Shown in pieces: positions 1 to 8,316 of a stretch of DNA of 28,705 bases. The translations under genes were made by a program, and so were the position numbers. The stretch is from a virus, in the IMG/VR virus record IMGVR_UViG_3300043015_000272, positions 1 to 28,705 of that record; one strand, given 5' to 3'. The notes beneath the pieces were generated by a model, which saw nothing but the letters and a program-made list of their open reading frames with translations, did no database searches and had not been told where the DNA came from. Every line of letters starts with the position of its first letter. Position 1 is the stretch's first letter.

Positions 1-441
1 CCCATACATTTCTGCGTAAATTGTACTCTCAGCGGCATCGTTTCTACCTTTGACGCAGAATGTAGCAAGTTGGTCGCTTGCGGCAGGAGATGCACTATCT
101 CTGTCAAGTATAATTGTAGGTGCGCCTGCGGCGCCCGCGTCATTATGGTAAATATTAAGAACTTGACCTGATATATCTACAGCATGTGCAGGCGCGGCAA
201 CATTGATACCAATTCTATCATTGTCAGTATCAATTGCTAAAGTATCGGTATTAAATGTGTGAATACCCGTTGTGGCAGTATTTACAATAATGCCAGTTTG
301 TGTTTGCTGTGTATCTGTAATTGTTAAATTCGTTACGGTTGATGCACTATCATCAATTCCAGTTGAACTGAAAGTGGTAATTGTACCGCCATCTAATCTA
401 TTACCTGATACTCTCGGTTGTGCGCCTACATATTTCGCCAT
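1..441 (-). CDS. Tail fibre / virion surface protein, 3' part missing (partial)
   Basis: This ORF is open from an ATG at 441 to the left edge (147 codons visible), so the C-terminal part lies outside the window. It starts MAKYVGAQPRVSGNRLDGGT and continues with Thr/Ser/Asp-rich beta-type sequence. A segment around residues 78-103 (IDTDNDRIGINVAAP then HAVDISGQ) resembles the short shaft modules of phage tail fibres that precede a C-terminal adhesin or an S74-type chaperone domain; that C-terminal domain is not visible here. A Shine-Dalgarno GAGG lies 9 bases before the ATG, and one base separates it from the preceding gene's stop (TAATATG). It sits at the end of the baseplate operon, where T4-like phages place fibres. 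The family is inferred from composition and motif style, not from a specific match. Confidence 0.6.
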   Translation of the reverse strand, partial: MAKYVGAQPRVSGNRLDGGTITTFSSTGIDDSASTVTNLTITDTQQTQTGIIVNTATTGIHTFNTDTLAIDTDNDRIGINVAAPAHAVDISGQVLNIYHNDAGAAGAPTIILDRDSASPAASDQLATFCVKGRNDAAESTIYAEMYG

Positions 442-442
442 A

Positions 443-778
443 TTAGATGTCCTCTAAGATACTTGCAATTGCATTGAGTGATGATGCGGTATCACTTGTC
501 ACTGCTACTTTATCACTTTCATTCAGAACAATCTTCTGTCCACTAATAAATGAAAGCGTTGAGTTCGCAGGTATAGTTATACCATTTCCAAGCACTACAT
601 ATGCAGAAGCGGAATCATCCCAGATTTCAACTGTAACGGCAATTGCACTAACAGTGGTATTAGCAAGTTCTAATCCAATAAGCATACTACGCTTACCTAC
701 TGCGGATGGTGTAGTATACATATCAACTCTTGATGTTCCTACCCCACTAGCAATTCTATTCTCAAAATCGTTTGCCAT
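443..778 (-). CDS. Small virion structural protein (fibre/decoration type)
   Basis: This 111-residue protein has no signal peptide or membrane segment. It opens MANDFENRIASGVG and then shows an alternating beta pattern (VDMYTTPSAVGKRSMLIGLE, then VTVEIWDDSASAYVVLGNGI, then KIVLNESDKVAVTSDTA). This resembles small beta-sandwich virion proteins common in marine phages, in which a short IPANSTLSF loop links strands; that assignment is from recall of the style. The start is supported by GAGGAAAC 6-12 bases before the ATG. It lies between another small virion protein and the fibre gene, with gaps of 25 and 1 bases, so it is co-transcribed with them. A decoration, collar or fibre-attachment role is possible. 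No exact family can be named. Confidence 0.6.
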   Translation of the reverse strand: MANDFENRIASGVGTSRVDMYTTPSAVGKRSMLIGLELANTTVSAIAVTVEIWDDSASAYVVLGNGITIPANSTLSFISGQKIVLNESDKVAVTSDTASSLNAIASILEDI

Positions 779-803
779 TTGTTTCCTCTATCCTTTATAG
801 TAT

Positions 804-1139
804 TTATTCATAAAATCCATGTGCATCTAAATCAGTGTCAGTTCCAACAACATGAATAGGATGCATATCATATGCTAGAGGTTCTCCCTCTGAAATTCTC
901 GCTCTTGTAATTCTATCACTCAATTCGTTCATAGTACCAACAACATCGCCAGTACTGATATCACCCGCAAGTAATGAAGTATCTCCAACTTTCGTTTGAA
1001 CAACTCCAATGCCGCTGATAATATTATTTCCAAGAGATACATCTAATAAAGTTGTATCTCCAACATCATTAAACATTGTATTAGTTCTAGTAAACCATTC
1101 CTTTAGAGATATTAATCTGTCGAATATAGTTACTGCCAT
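804..1139 (-). CDS. Small fibre-associated protein with SLxxW-TN/GD N-terminal module
   Basis: This 111-residue protein carries an N-terminal module with ISLKEWFTRTN (about residues 10-20), then two GD-T-x-LL segments (near residues 27 and 52), and a conserved GDVVGTMNELSDRI stretch (about 64-77). The same layout occurs in the next gene of the operon (1149-1430), so the two are probably paralogues. Modules of this type are found at the N-termini of marine phage tail fibres, where they attach a fibre to the baseplate or virion; here the distal shaft is absent. The C-terminus (VVGTDTDLDAHGFYE) is acidic. An AGGAAG site precedes the ATG by 6 bases. It follows its paralogue by 9 bases. Function beyond virion association is unknown. 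Confidence 0.6.
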   Translation of the reverse strand: MAVTIFDRLISLKEWFTRTNTMFNDVGDTTLLDVSLGNNIISGIGVVQTKVGDTSLLAGDISTGDVVGTMNELSDRITRARISEGEPLAYDMHPIHVVGTDTDLDAHGFYE

Positions 1140-1148
1140 TTTTACTTC

Positions 1149-1430
1149 CTATGCAAATGCAATCAACTGTGGTCGCGTCAATGCAGTTGCGGTTGATAAA
1201 TTATCAAAATTAGTTTTTACTTCATTAACGGCACTAACTATATTTGATTTATTTGCTGTTGATAAGTTATTCAAATCCCCAACATTATTATTCAAAGTAT
1301 TAACACCACCAACAACAGTTGTTACACCAGCAGGAAGAGAAGCAGGATCACCTAAAGTTGTAGATACTGTATTTGTTTTTTGACGCCACTGGTCTAAACT
1401 GTCCGTTGATAATACTTGCGTAACTGCCAT
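1149..1430 (-). CDS. Small fibre-associated protein, paralogue of the 804-1139 product
   Basis: This 93-residue protein has the N-terminal signature DSLDQWRQKTNTVSTTLGD (residues 9-27), a second GDLNNLS segment (about 52-58), and NKSNIVSAVNEVKTNFDNL (about 61-79). The order SLxxW-x-x-[KR]-TN, GD-x-x-x-L, then IV-x-A-x-NE parallels the neighbouring 804-1139 protein, although identity is limited. A GGAG site lies 7 bases before the ATG, and the upstream gene ends one base away. The protein lacks signal peptide, membrane segments and Cys. It may form a short trimeric coiled-coil or beta prism that links a fibre to the baseplate. That role is an inference from module and position. Confidence 0.6.
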   Translation of the reverse strand: MAVTQVLSTDSLDQWRQKTNTVSTTLGDPASLPAGVTTVVGGVNTLNNNVGDLNNLSTANKSNIVSAVNEVKTNFDNLSTATALTRPQLIAFA

Positions 1431-1431
1431 A

Positions 1432-1656
1432 TTATTTCTCCAAAATTTCTTTTAACAAATTCTTTATGTCTGTCATCTCATCTTTTAAACTATTTAGTTC
1501 ATCACATAGATGCTCTACTTTTTGTTTTTCTGCGGTTTTATTATTATACGCCTGCATAAATTGAATATATTCGTGTCTAGAAGCGTTAATTACTGCACCA
1601 CTTGACACATCTCTAACTAAATTATCATGCCCTTCAATTCTAAGTCTAGAAGACAT
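1432..1656 (-). CDS. Small virion-operon protein with C-terminal coiled coil
   Basis: I place the start at the ATG at 1656 (MSSRLRIEGHDNLVRD), giving 74 residues. A longer reading from 1680 would begin inside the preceding coding region and adds an unconvincing MYLHWRCN leader. With the 1656 start, the ATG is one base from the stop of the upstream 2198-residue gene, matching the tight packing elsewhere in this operon. The N-terminal half (GHDNLVRDVSSGAVINASRH) looks globular. The C-terminal half (about residues 37-74) is a heptad-rich helix with ELNSLKDEMTDIKNLLKEIL, a likely coiled coil. A small coiled-coil protein following the large DUF4815-type gene could be its chaperone, trimerisation partner or a minor baseplate part. 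No specific family is recognised. Confidence 0.65.
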   Translation of the reverse strand: MSSRLRIEGHDNLVRDVSSGAVINASRHEYIQFMQAYNNKTAEKQKVEHLCDELNSLKDEMTDIKNLLKEILEK

Positions 1657-1657
1657 A

Positions 1658-4600
1658 TTACACCGCCAGTGCAAGTACACGCAAGTTTTTGATTTGCGGA
1701 ACGCTTGCTGGATTAGTAGATTTAAACACCAACTTCACGGCAATTGATGAGAATCCATTTAGATTTTCGACTAGATGTGTTCTTTCTCTAAAGATGAATT
1801 GATTTTCATCTGGTGAATCCGGAATTTCTGTCGTAGTTTGTACATATGGAATGGTGTCAAATGTTGCTTCATCACCATCAGGCAATACTTTATAATAAAC
1901 ATCAACTGTTGTTCCAGCAGGTCTGTTCATTTCATATAAAATCTTAATCGCGGTAGAAGAATTTTCTAATGTAAATCTTCTAGTGACATAGTTTGCAAGA
2001 TTGGTTGCGCCAACGGGTGCAATATCGTGAATGAACTTCTCTGCTTGGATAAGAGTGATAGCACTAGTAGCACTTTCATCTACTCCAGGAGCAGGCGAAA
2101 CTGTAATAGTCGATGTGGTACCATCATTTTTGTAATTTGTGATGATATAAGTTTTATCATTTGATGCGTTACCTGAACCACTAGTTGTAATTTCTTTACC
2201 AATATCTAATGTATCAAACTCTTCTCTAAGAGTTGCGTTAGTGGTTGTAATAGTACTATTAGTTGCAGAGTATGCAATATGTGTATTTGCACTAGCAACA
2301 GTTCTATTATCAAAGTCAGCAACATTGACACCAGATGCAGTCAAGTTATCAATTCTATTAGCAACAGTACATAACGATACTCTCTGACTATCAATTACAG
2401 GACTTACAAAAGAATTAGAACTAAACAATGTTGCTCTTAGTTGAGCAGAATATCCTGCCGTTGATTGATTATCATATGACATTATAGATTTTCTATCTGT
2501 AAAATATGTAATATCATTTTCAGCAATATTTTGCAATCCAGTAAATACTCCGTTTGTATTGCCGATATTCAAGTCATATGTTAATGATGTGTTTGCAAAC
2601 TTTAGTTGTGTAACAGTAGGAGTAATAACGTCAACTGGTAGATTTCTAGTTGCGCGAACTCCAGCACCCCCAACAAAATCTGCAGAAAGAATATCTGCTT
2701 CAGTTCCAGGATACGCTCCACCATCCGCGATGTTTGCTTCAGTAACTTCAATGACATATGTGTCTGTAGTAACTGGAGCAACAACTGTATGTTGTCCATT
2801 CAACTCTGTGTGTGGAATACCAACGCTTGTTGAGTTTGCACCATAAAATCCACTAGGTACTCCAGCAATTGATACTTTGTTGCCAGCAACAAATCCATGA
2901 TTTCTTTGATACACACGAACTTTATTCGAACCAGTTGTTGTTTCAAATGGGTCAGTTCTTAAAGTTGTGTAACCATTTCTGGAGTTCTGAAAGTTAATTT
3001 GTCCAACTGCATCACTAAACTCGGCGCGATGTAAGGTAAACTTCAAATCTCTAGTTTGGAAAGGAGTCCATGTTCCACCATTCTGCGATAAGAACATTGT
3101 TCCAGTTAACGGATTTTGAGATACAATTCGACCATCACCAATATTTGTTTTACCAACTTCAGAGAAGAATACTCTCATTCCAGGTTCATCTGCTTTAAGA
3201 ACAAGCGCATAAGTTGCGTCTTGTTGCATAAACACAGGACTATCAAAGGAAATAGTGGTTGATACAGTAGCATCATCAGAAGTATTAATTGCTGATGCAG
3301 GAATTGTTTTCTGTGCTAGAATTTTACCTGATGGATTTCCATCTTTAGTATTAAGTAACTGTACAATTAATGGGCGAGTACCTCTAGCAGAGAAGAACAA
3401 ATCAACTTTAGTAATCATTGCTCCATCAATAACATCTTGAACTACAAAAGTTTGTGCAAGTGGATCATGTCCAATTCTACGAGTTGGGGTAAATCTTGAA
3501 CTTACACCAATACTTCTTGTCACAACCCTATCTTGCTGTACGCGGTCACGAACAAACTCTGCTTGACGAACAGATAGAATTGTTTCTTCTCTCTCTTCAT
3601 TTAGACCAGAAGCATGGAAAATTCTCTCTGCTTTGGTTGAGTGTGTTCCGTAATCTAGATTGTTCGATATATTGTCTATTAATCTAAATACTCTCTCACC
3701 AGTTCTAAACTGCGTTGATGCATTGTTTGGTACAACGAATACGCCATTAAATGAACCATCATCATCAGTAATCTTATCACCACCAAACTTCTGAAGTTTC
3801 TTATAAACATCAGTTGATGTAGCATCTGTTACATCATTCACCGCTGTAATTGTACACTGGTTAATATTACCAGCATTATTAAGAAGTGTTCCTGTTAAAA
3901 CGTCACCAATTGCAAATCCATTTTGTCTGTTTGTAATATTAATATCAACAGGAGCGTTAGCGGCACCATTAGGATCATCTGGTCTCTGATAAGAGACAAC
4001 ACCAGATGCTTGCAATCTTGTAGCAGTTCCACCGCTGGTATATGCGGTTAGTGCAGATACAGGTGAATTATTATAATCAATTTGAATAATAGTAATTTGA
4101 TTTGTTCCAGTGTTTACACTTTCTACAAAATATCTGTTATCATTAACACCATCATAGTTAAGTTCTATCGCACCACCAATGTTGGCAAAGGTGACCATAT
4201 GACCAACTGCAATACCATTCACGCTTGCGAGTGTGATAGTTGTTACATTACCAACTTGAGTTACGTTAGTTACAGTTGTTGGTGTGTGTACTTGGTTGCG
4301 AACCACATCACCAAATCCAAATGCGGCAAATGGTTGCTTTAACCATGACCCAGAATTTTGGTCAAATGAATCCCAAAATCTTGCACTATCTGTATCTGCC
4401 TGTGATCCAGGGTCTGCCATTGGGGTAAACTGAAAATCAGTACGATTTGTTGATGTTACTGTTAGTTTTTCATCTGGAAGAACATATGCATTAACATTAA
4501 CATTATCAAAGAATGCTTGTACTTTGGTGCGCGGTTTCATGTTTCCAACAGAAACGTGAATTGGAATTTCACGCATGTAAGGAATTAAAGAAAGGTCTAC

Positions 4601-7600
4601 AATCTTATCGCCAAGAGATTTGTTTACATAACTACTTTGAAGAGAAGTCTCTGTTCCAATGTTGATTTGTCCAACCTCTTGGGTAGTCGTTGTTACAGTA
4701 TTAAATCCAATAAATCTGCTCCGACGTTCTAGACCACCCCTTACGCTTGTTTGATTGGTAGCACCAAACCAATTATCTTGCCAACCTTCCCAAACTGTAC
4801 CTTCAACTCCAATTTCATCTGCTAAGAATTGAATTGCATCAAAGTTGTTATCATCTTGTACAATTAGGTCAGGTCTGCGAGTTGTATCTTTCCAGTCATC
4901 TGATGCTGGAGTAAGTATCATTTCACCAGTAAAGGCGGAAACTTTATATGCGTTGACATCCATTGTGTCTGATGCATATGGATTATTAATATAAGAAACT
5001 TCTGAATATGGAAGAGTGATAATACCATCAACGTGTTTTTTATATCCAGATGTTGCTCTCTCGGCGTCTGTAGATACAGTTTCTACTAAAGAAACAATAT
5101 CTGAGTGCGCCATTGGTCGCGCAACTTTTCTCTTCATATCTACAGCAATACGATAATCTTCATTTGATACGTTACCAATGCCATGTCCACTAAATGGATC
5201 AACAATAAATCCATTCTTTAATCTATCATTACCATTAACATCTTTAACTAGTAGGTCGGTTGTTGCTTTTTCAAGTAAGTTAAGACTACTAATCAATTCT
5301 AGATTATTAATTCTAGTTTCCAATTTACCAATGTCGCGCATTGTATATCGTTTGTTATTGATTTTTTTCGCAATTGCTTCTGTTGTATTAAGTACATATG
5401 GTTGATAACTTACAACAAATAACGTCATTGCCTTATCTAAGTCGGCAGGTGGTTTAGGATCATCTGCAGGAACACCCTTGACAACAAAGAATTCTCCGTC
5501 AAAGTTAGCAACAACTTTATCAATTCTAGGTAAGTAATATGAGAAATCTGCTTCTACATTGGTTCCGATTACAGGTAGTTCACCTTTTGCTGAACCAGAA
5601 CCTGTGAATGATACTCCAGCATCATCAATTCTAGGTCTAAAGTCTAAACTATCTCGCAAGTCATATGATGCACCATCAGTTCCAGATGAGATATATGTAG
5701 GAATATCTTCATAATCAATAACGCCATCATAACTATCTACTGAGAAATAGTCTCCAGCACCATGAGTGAAGTAATCAAAAGTAATGAGCAATCTTCCAGA
5801 TGGGGCAGGATTGCCAGATTTTAACTTAATGCTTGCTAAGTCGTAATATGCATCTTTTTGTCCCGTGTCGAAATCATATCTACTAGTAATATCTAAATCG
5901 GATGCTGTTGCATTAGTACTAAAGTCAGCAGACATTTTAATAGATACCAATCGATATCCATCTGCTTTACCGAGTTTAATAACTGTGTTTTGTGCTTCTG
6001 CTTGCGTAGTAACTTGTTTTGTTTCATTAAGATTTAATGTTTTACTTTTTTCAACAGCATCATTACCACGAACATCAACTGAAGCAATCAAATCTACTGT
6101 ATCACCATCAGTTACAGGAGTATCAGTTAGAGTGTGAAGGTCACTAATGTTTAGTGTGCGGTCAGAACCAGTAAGGGTTAAGTTTGACGTTGTAATCTTT
6201 AGAACATCACCAGCACTTCTTGCCGAACCGCCTGCAGGTGTATTAATAATAAGTGTAAAGTTAGAAATATTGCCAGTAGAAGCGAATGTCTCTTCGGTTC
6301 CAGCGGCAGTAAATGACACAGAACCATTGTTTGCGTTTGCTACTGTTCCTGTTGCAAATTTTCTACGAACAGTGTAGTTAGTAGATGCAACATTATCTGG
6401 TGTGGCAGAACTATCACCACGAACTTTTCTCATACGGAAGTAGTTTGTATCGAATACAAGAATTTTTCTATCTGGTCTGATAATCTCTGCGCTAAAACGC
6501 TTCACAGAACCAGAAGTAATCGCCGCTAGACCGTTAGCAGTAAGGTTTAGAGATAAGTTGTTAGTAATTGTAGCAACTTCACCAACATCGATGTCGTTGA
6601 TGTATAGACGGTCTCCTACACTCACCTGTGAATTAAACAGTGTTCCTTGTCCAGTTACGGTTACTGCGCCTGTGCCTACTGTAGCACTACCTGTGAGTGT
6701 TACTAGTTTAGGTGAGATATCACATTTGAATGTTGCGCTTGCGGCAGTTGAATTATCTCCAAATGCTCTAGCATCTCTAGTAAAATCTTTACCTTGGTTC
6801 ATAACAATATCAAAAATACCAAACTTAAATTCAGTATCACCTGTATGTGCATCATCATAGTCACCACTATGAAGCATGAAACTTCTTACATTACAACTAC
6901 CAATTGCTGTTGGTGTACCACTAACAAAGTCATCGTAAATATAAATTTCTTCATAATCATCAATCTCAGGCATACCAGTTACGTTTTGTACAATTACATA
7001 GTTGCCAATTGGTGTCTGAATTGGTGTATCTACTACACGATTAAATGTTCTTGGTTTCTCAACATTCAAAAAACGAGTTGCTTGTAACTCAACTTCATAA
7101 CCTTGAATATATGCTTTACCAGGTTCGATGCCTAAAGCAAGATTTTCAGCAAGTCCACCCTCTAAGGTAGTAAAGATACCTCTGTTATTACCAGAGATTA
7201 AACTTTCGCGAACATCGACTTTGAATGGTTTAACTTCATAGTCACCACTTTCGTCATATGTTCTTCTTGCAAACTCTTCAGCAAGAACATTATAGTCTGC
7301 TTTCTTGACAAATCTTTGAATAGTACCGTTTTTAACACGACCCAATTCGATAAAGTTTGTATCAGTAGTTGCATCTAATGCTCTTTTTTCAAGAGTGAGA
7401 GTAATTTTATATCTGTGGGCACCAGGAGCGGCAAAGTTTGATGCTCCTTGTGCATTATCTTTTAGTGTTTCATCTTCTTCTGGTGTTAGTGTGCTTTGTA
7501 CAACTTTCCAACCAACACGATATGATGGAGCATTATGATATGGTTCCAACAATATGGTTTGGTTTTCGTTAGCAACAAAGAACCCATTTACAAAATAGAC

Positions 7601-8254
7601 ACCAGCATTTACTCTTACCGCAGAACCAGTACCTACTGTGTCGTTTAGTCCTGCTTCTAATAACCCACCGGCATCTGTCTGTGCAACATTAATTACACTT
7701 CTAACAGTTCCAGTAGGTCTTATAGATGCAGAAATCTCAGTAGTTTGGTCTGCGGTAAGAAATTGATTTTTTAATTGAGTATTATCCGCATTGAGAGATG
7801 TTACAGTTTCACCAATAGAAAAGGTATTCGTTGTATTATTAGTACCACTATCTTCATACTTAATGTATAGCGTCATTGGAGTGCTAGAGGTTGCCGCTAC
7901 AGTTCCAATAACTCTCGCTTTAACGCCAGTTTCACTACCGGTAATAATTTTATTAACAAAGTCTGTTCTATAACTTTCAACATTCTGTGCATTAAATGTA
8001 GATTGAACCTTAATGAAATCATATTCCATATCAAATGCAACATCACCAGGAATCACCATCGATCCTTCTTCAAATACATGACTACCAAATCTTTCAATTT
8101 GATTTTGAAGAATTGATTGTAACTGTGTTAACTCTCTCGCCTGAACAGGAAATCCAGGACGAAAGAGTACACGATGATACTTCTTTGATTTGGCACCCGC
8201 GGCGCCTTCAAAGTCATCATAATAAGGGTCTACATTAAAGTCGATAACTGCCAT
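1658..8254 (-). CDS. Very large DUF4815-type baseplate/fibre virion protein (2198 aa)
   Basis: The N-terminus (DFNVDPYYDDF, YHRVLFRPGFPVQARELTQL, ILQNQIERFGSHVF) is the hallmark of the DUF4815 family of large virion proteins in T4-like marine phages, usually annotated as a baseplate- or fibre-associated structural protein. The DUF4815-like core covers about the first 470 residues. Inserted beta modules follow: one near residues 530-575 (TVGTGAVTVTGQGTLF), one near 1330-1410 (NVTTITLASVNGIAVGH), and an HGFVAGNKVSIAGVPSG module near 1785. Near 1600 is the conserved motif GHDPLAQTFVVQ, followed by a jelly-roll-like region (VDLFFSARGTRPLIVQLL). No membrane segment or enzyme motif is seen. GGAG stands 7 bases before the ATG. 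It occupies the slot downstream of gp8 where T4 has gp9, gp10, gp11 and gp12, so it may replace several of those proteins. Family is well supported; the exact position in the virion is inferred. Confidence 0.8.
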   Translation of the reverse strand: MAVIDFNVDPYYDDFEGAAGAKSKKYHRVLFRPGFPVQARELTQLQSILQNQIERFGSHVFEEGSMVIPGDVAFDMEYDFIKVQSTFNAQNVESYRTDFVNKIITGSETGVKARVIGTVAATSSTPMTLYIKYEDSGTNNTTNTFSIGETVTSLNADNTQLKNQFLTADQTTEISASIRPTGTVRSVINVAQTDAGGLLEAGLNDTVGTGSAVRVNAGVYFVNGFFVANENQTILLEPYHNAPSYRVGWKVVQSTLTPEEDETLKDNAQGASNFAAPGAHRYKITLTLEKRALDATTDTNFIELGRVKNGTIQRFVKKADYNVLAEEFARRTYDESGDYEVKPFKVDVRESLISGNNRGIFTTLEGGLAENLALGIEPGKAYIQGYEVELQATRFLNVEKPRTFNRVVDTPIQTPIGNYVIVQNVTGMPEIDDYEEIYIYDDFVSGTPTAIGSCNVRSFMLHSGDYDDAHTGDTEFKFGIFDIVMNQGKDFTRDARAFGDNSTAASATFKCDISPKLVTLTGSATVGTGAVTVTGQGTLFNSQVSVGDRLYINDIDVGEVATITNNLSLNLTANGLAAITSGSVKRFSAEIIRPDRKILVFDTNYFRMRKVRGDSSATPDNVASTNYTVRRKFATGTVANANNGSVSFTAAGTEETFASTGNISNFTLIINTPAGGSARSAGDVLKITTSNLTLTGSDRTLNISDLHTLTDTPVTDGDTVDLIASVDVRGNDAVEKSKTLNLNETKQVTTQAEAQNTVIKLGKADGYRLVSIKMSADFSTNATASDLDITSRYDFDTGQKDAYYDLASIKLKSGNPAPSGRLLITFDYFTHGAGDYFSVDSYDGVIDYEDIPTYISSGTDGASYDLRDSLDFRPRIDDAGVSFTGSGSAKGELPVIGTNVEADFSYYLPRIDKVVANFDGEFFVVKGVPADDPKPPADLDKAMTLFVVSYQPYVLNTTEAIAKKINNKRYTMRDIGKLETRINNLELISSLNLLEKATTDLLVKDVNGNDRLKNGFIVDPFSGHGIGNVSNEDYRIAVDMKRKVARPMAHSDIVSLVETVSTDAERATSGYKKHVDGIITLPYSEVSYINNPYASDTMDVNAYKVSAFTGEMILTPASDDWKDTTRRPDLIVQDDNNFDAIQFLADEIGVEGTVWEGWQDNWFGATNQTSVRGGLERRSRFIGFNTVTTTTQEVGQINIGTETSLQSSYVNKSLGDKIVDLSLIPYMREIPIHVSVGNMKPRTKVQAFFDNVNVNAYVLPDEKLTVTSTNRTDFQFTPMADPGSQADTDSARFWDSFDQNSGSWLKQPFAAFGFGDVVRNQVHTPTTVTNVTQVGNVTTITLASVNGIAVGHMVTFANIGGAIELNYDGVNDNRYFVESVNTGTNQITIIQIDYNNSPVSALTAYTSGGTATRLQASGVVSYQRPDDPNGAANAPVDINITNRQNGFAIGDVLTGTLLNNAGNINQCTITAVNDVTDATSTDVYKKLQKFGGDKITDDDGSFNGVFVVPNNASTQFRTGERVFRLIDNISNNLDYGTHSTKAERIFHASGLNEEREETILSVRQAEFVRDRVQQDRVVTRSIGVSSRFTPTRRIGHDPLAQTFVVQDVIDGAMITKVDLFFSARGTRPLIVQLLNTKDGNPSGKILAQKTIPASAINTSDDATVSTTISFDSPVFMQQDATYALVLKADEPGMRVFFSEVGKTNIGDGRIVSQNPLTGTMFLSQNGGTWTPFQTRDLKFTLHRAEFSDAVGQINFQNSRNGYTTLRTDPFETTTGSNKVRVYQRNHGFVAGNKVSIAGVPSGFYGANSTSVGIPHTELNGQHTVVAPVTTDTYVIEVTEANIADGGAYPGTEADILSADFVGGAGVRATRNLPVDVITPTVTQLKFANTSLTYDLNIGNTNGVFTGLQNIAENDITYFTDRKSIMSYDNQSTAGYSAQLRATLFSSNSFVSPVIDSQRVSLCTVANRIDNLTASGVNVADFDNRTVASANTHIAYSATNSTITTTNATLREEFDTLDIGKEITTSGSGNASNDKTYIITNYKNDGTTSTITVSPAPGVDESATSAITLIQAEKFIHDIAPVGATNLANYVTRRFTLENSSTAIKILYEMNRPAGTTVDVYYKVLPDGDEATFDTIPYVQTTTEIPDSPDENQFIFRERTHLVENLNGFSSIAVKLVFKSTNPASVPQIKNLRVLALAV

Positions 8255-8309
8255 TTATTTCTCCAGTGCGGTTTTATTCTAATCTAATCTTTTTGTACAA
8301 GTATTTAGA
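8255..8309 (-). other. Intergenic gap between gp8 and the DUF4815 gene, with inverted repeat
   Basis: This is one of the longest gaps in the leftward block. It holds the Shine-Dalgarno of the DUF4815 gene and most of a perfect 12-bp inverted repeat described separately. There is no exact TATAAATA element, but the leftward strand reads TCTAAATA at 8309-8302, a two-base departure from the late-promoter consensus and inside the repeat arm. Confidence 0.5.
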
Positions 8310-8316
8310 TTAGAAT
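8276..8316 (-). repeat. Perfect 12-bp inverted repeat (RNA hairpin candidate)
   Basis: ATTCTAATCTAA at 8276-8287 is exactly complementary to TTAGATTAGAAT at 8305-8316, with a 17-base spacer. The right arm covers the gp8 stop codon (8310-8312). In leftward RNA it would form an AU-rich hairpin just after gp8. There is no following U tract, so it is not a standard intrinsic terminator; it may be an mRNA stability or processing element, or a protein site. Confidence 0.6.

Noticed and set aside
801-808. Leftward AATAAATA before the 443-778 gene
   Set aside because: One-base variant overlapping the preceding stop; spacing to the ATG (22 bases) is workable but the evidence is too weak to call a promoter.
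8276-8316. The gp8-end hairpin as an intrinsic terminator
   Set aside because: The stem is almost all A/T and is followed by AAAACC rather than a U tract in the leftward RNA; I keep it only as an inverted repeat.
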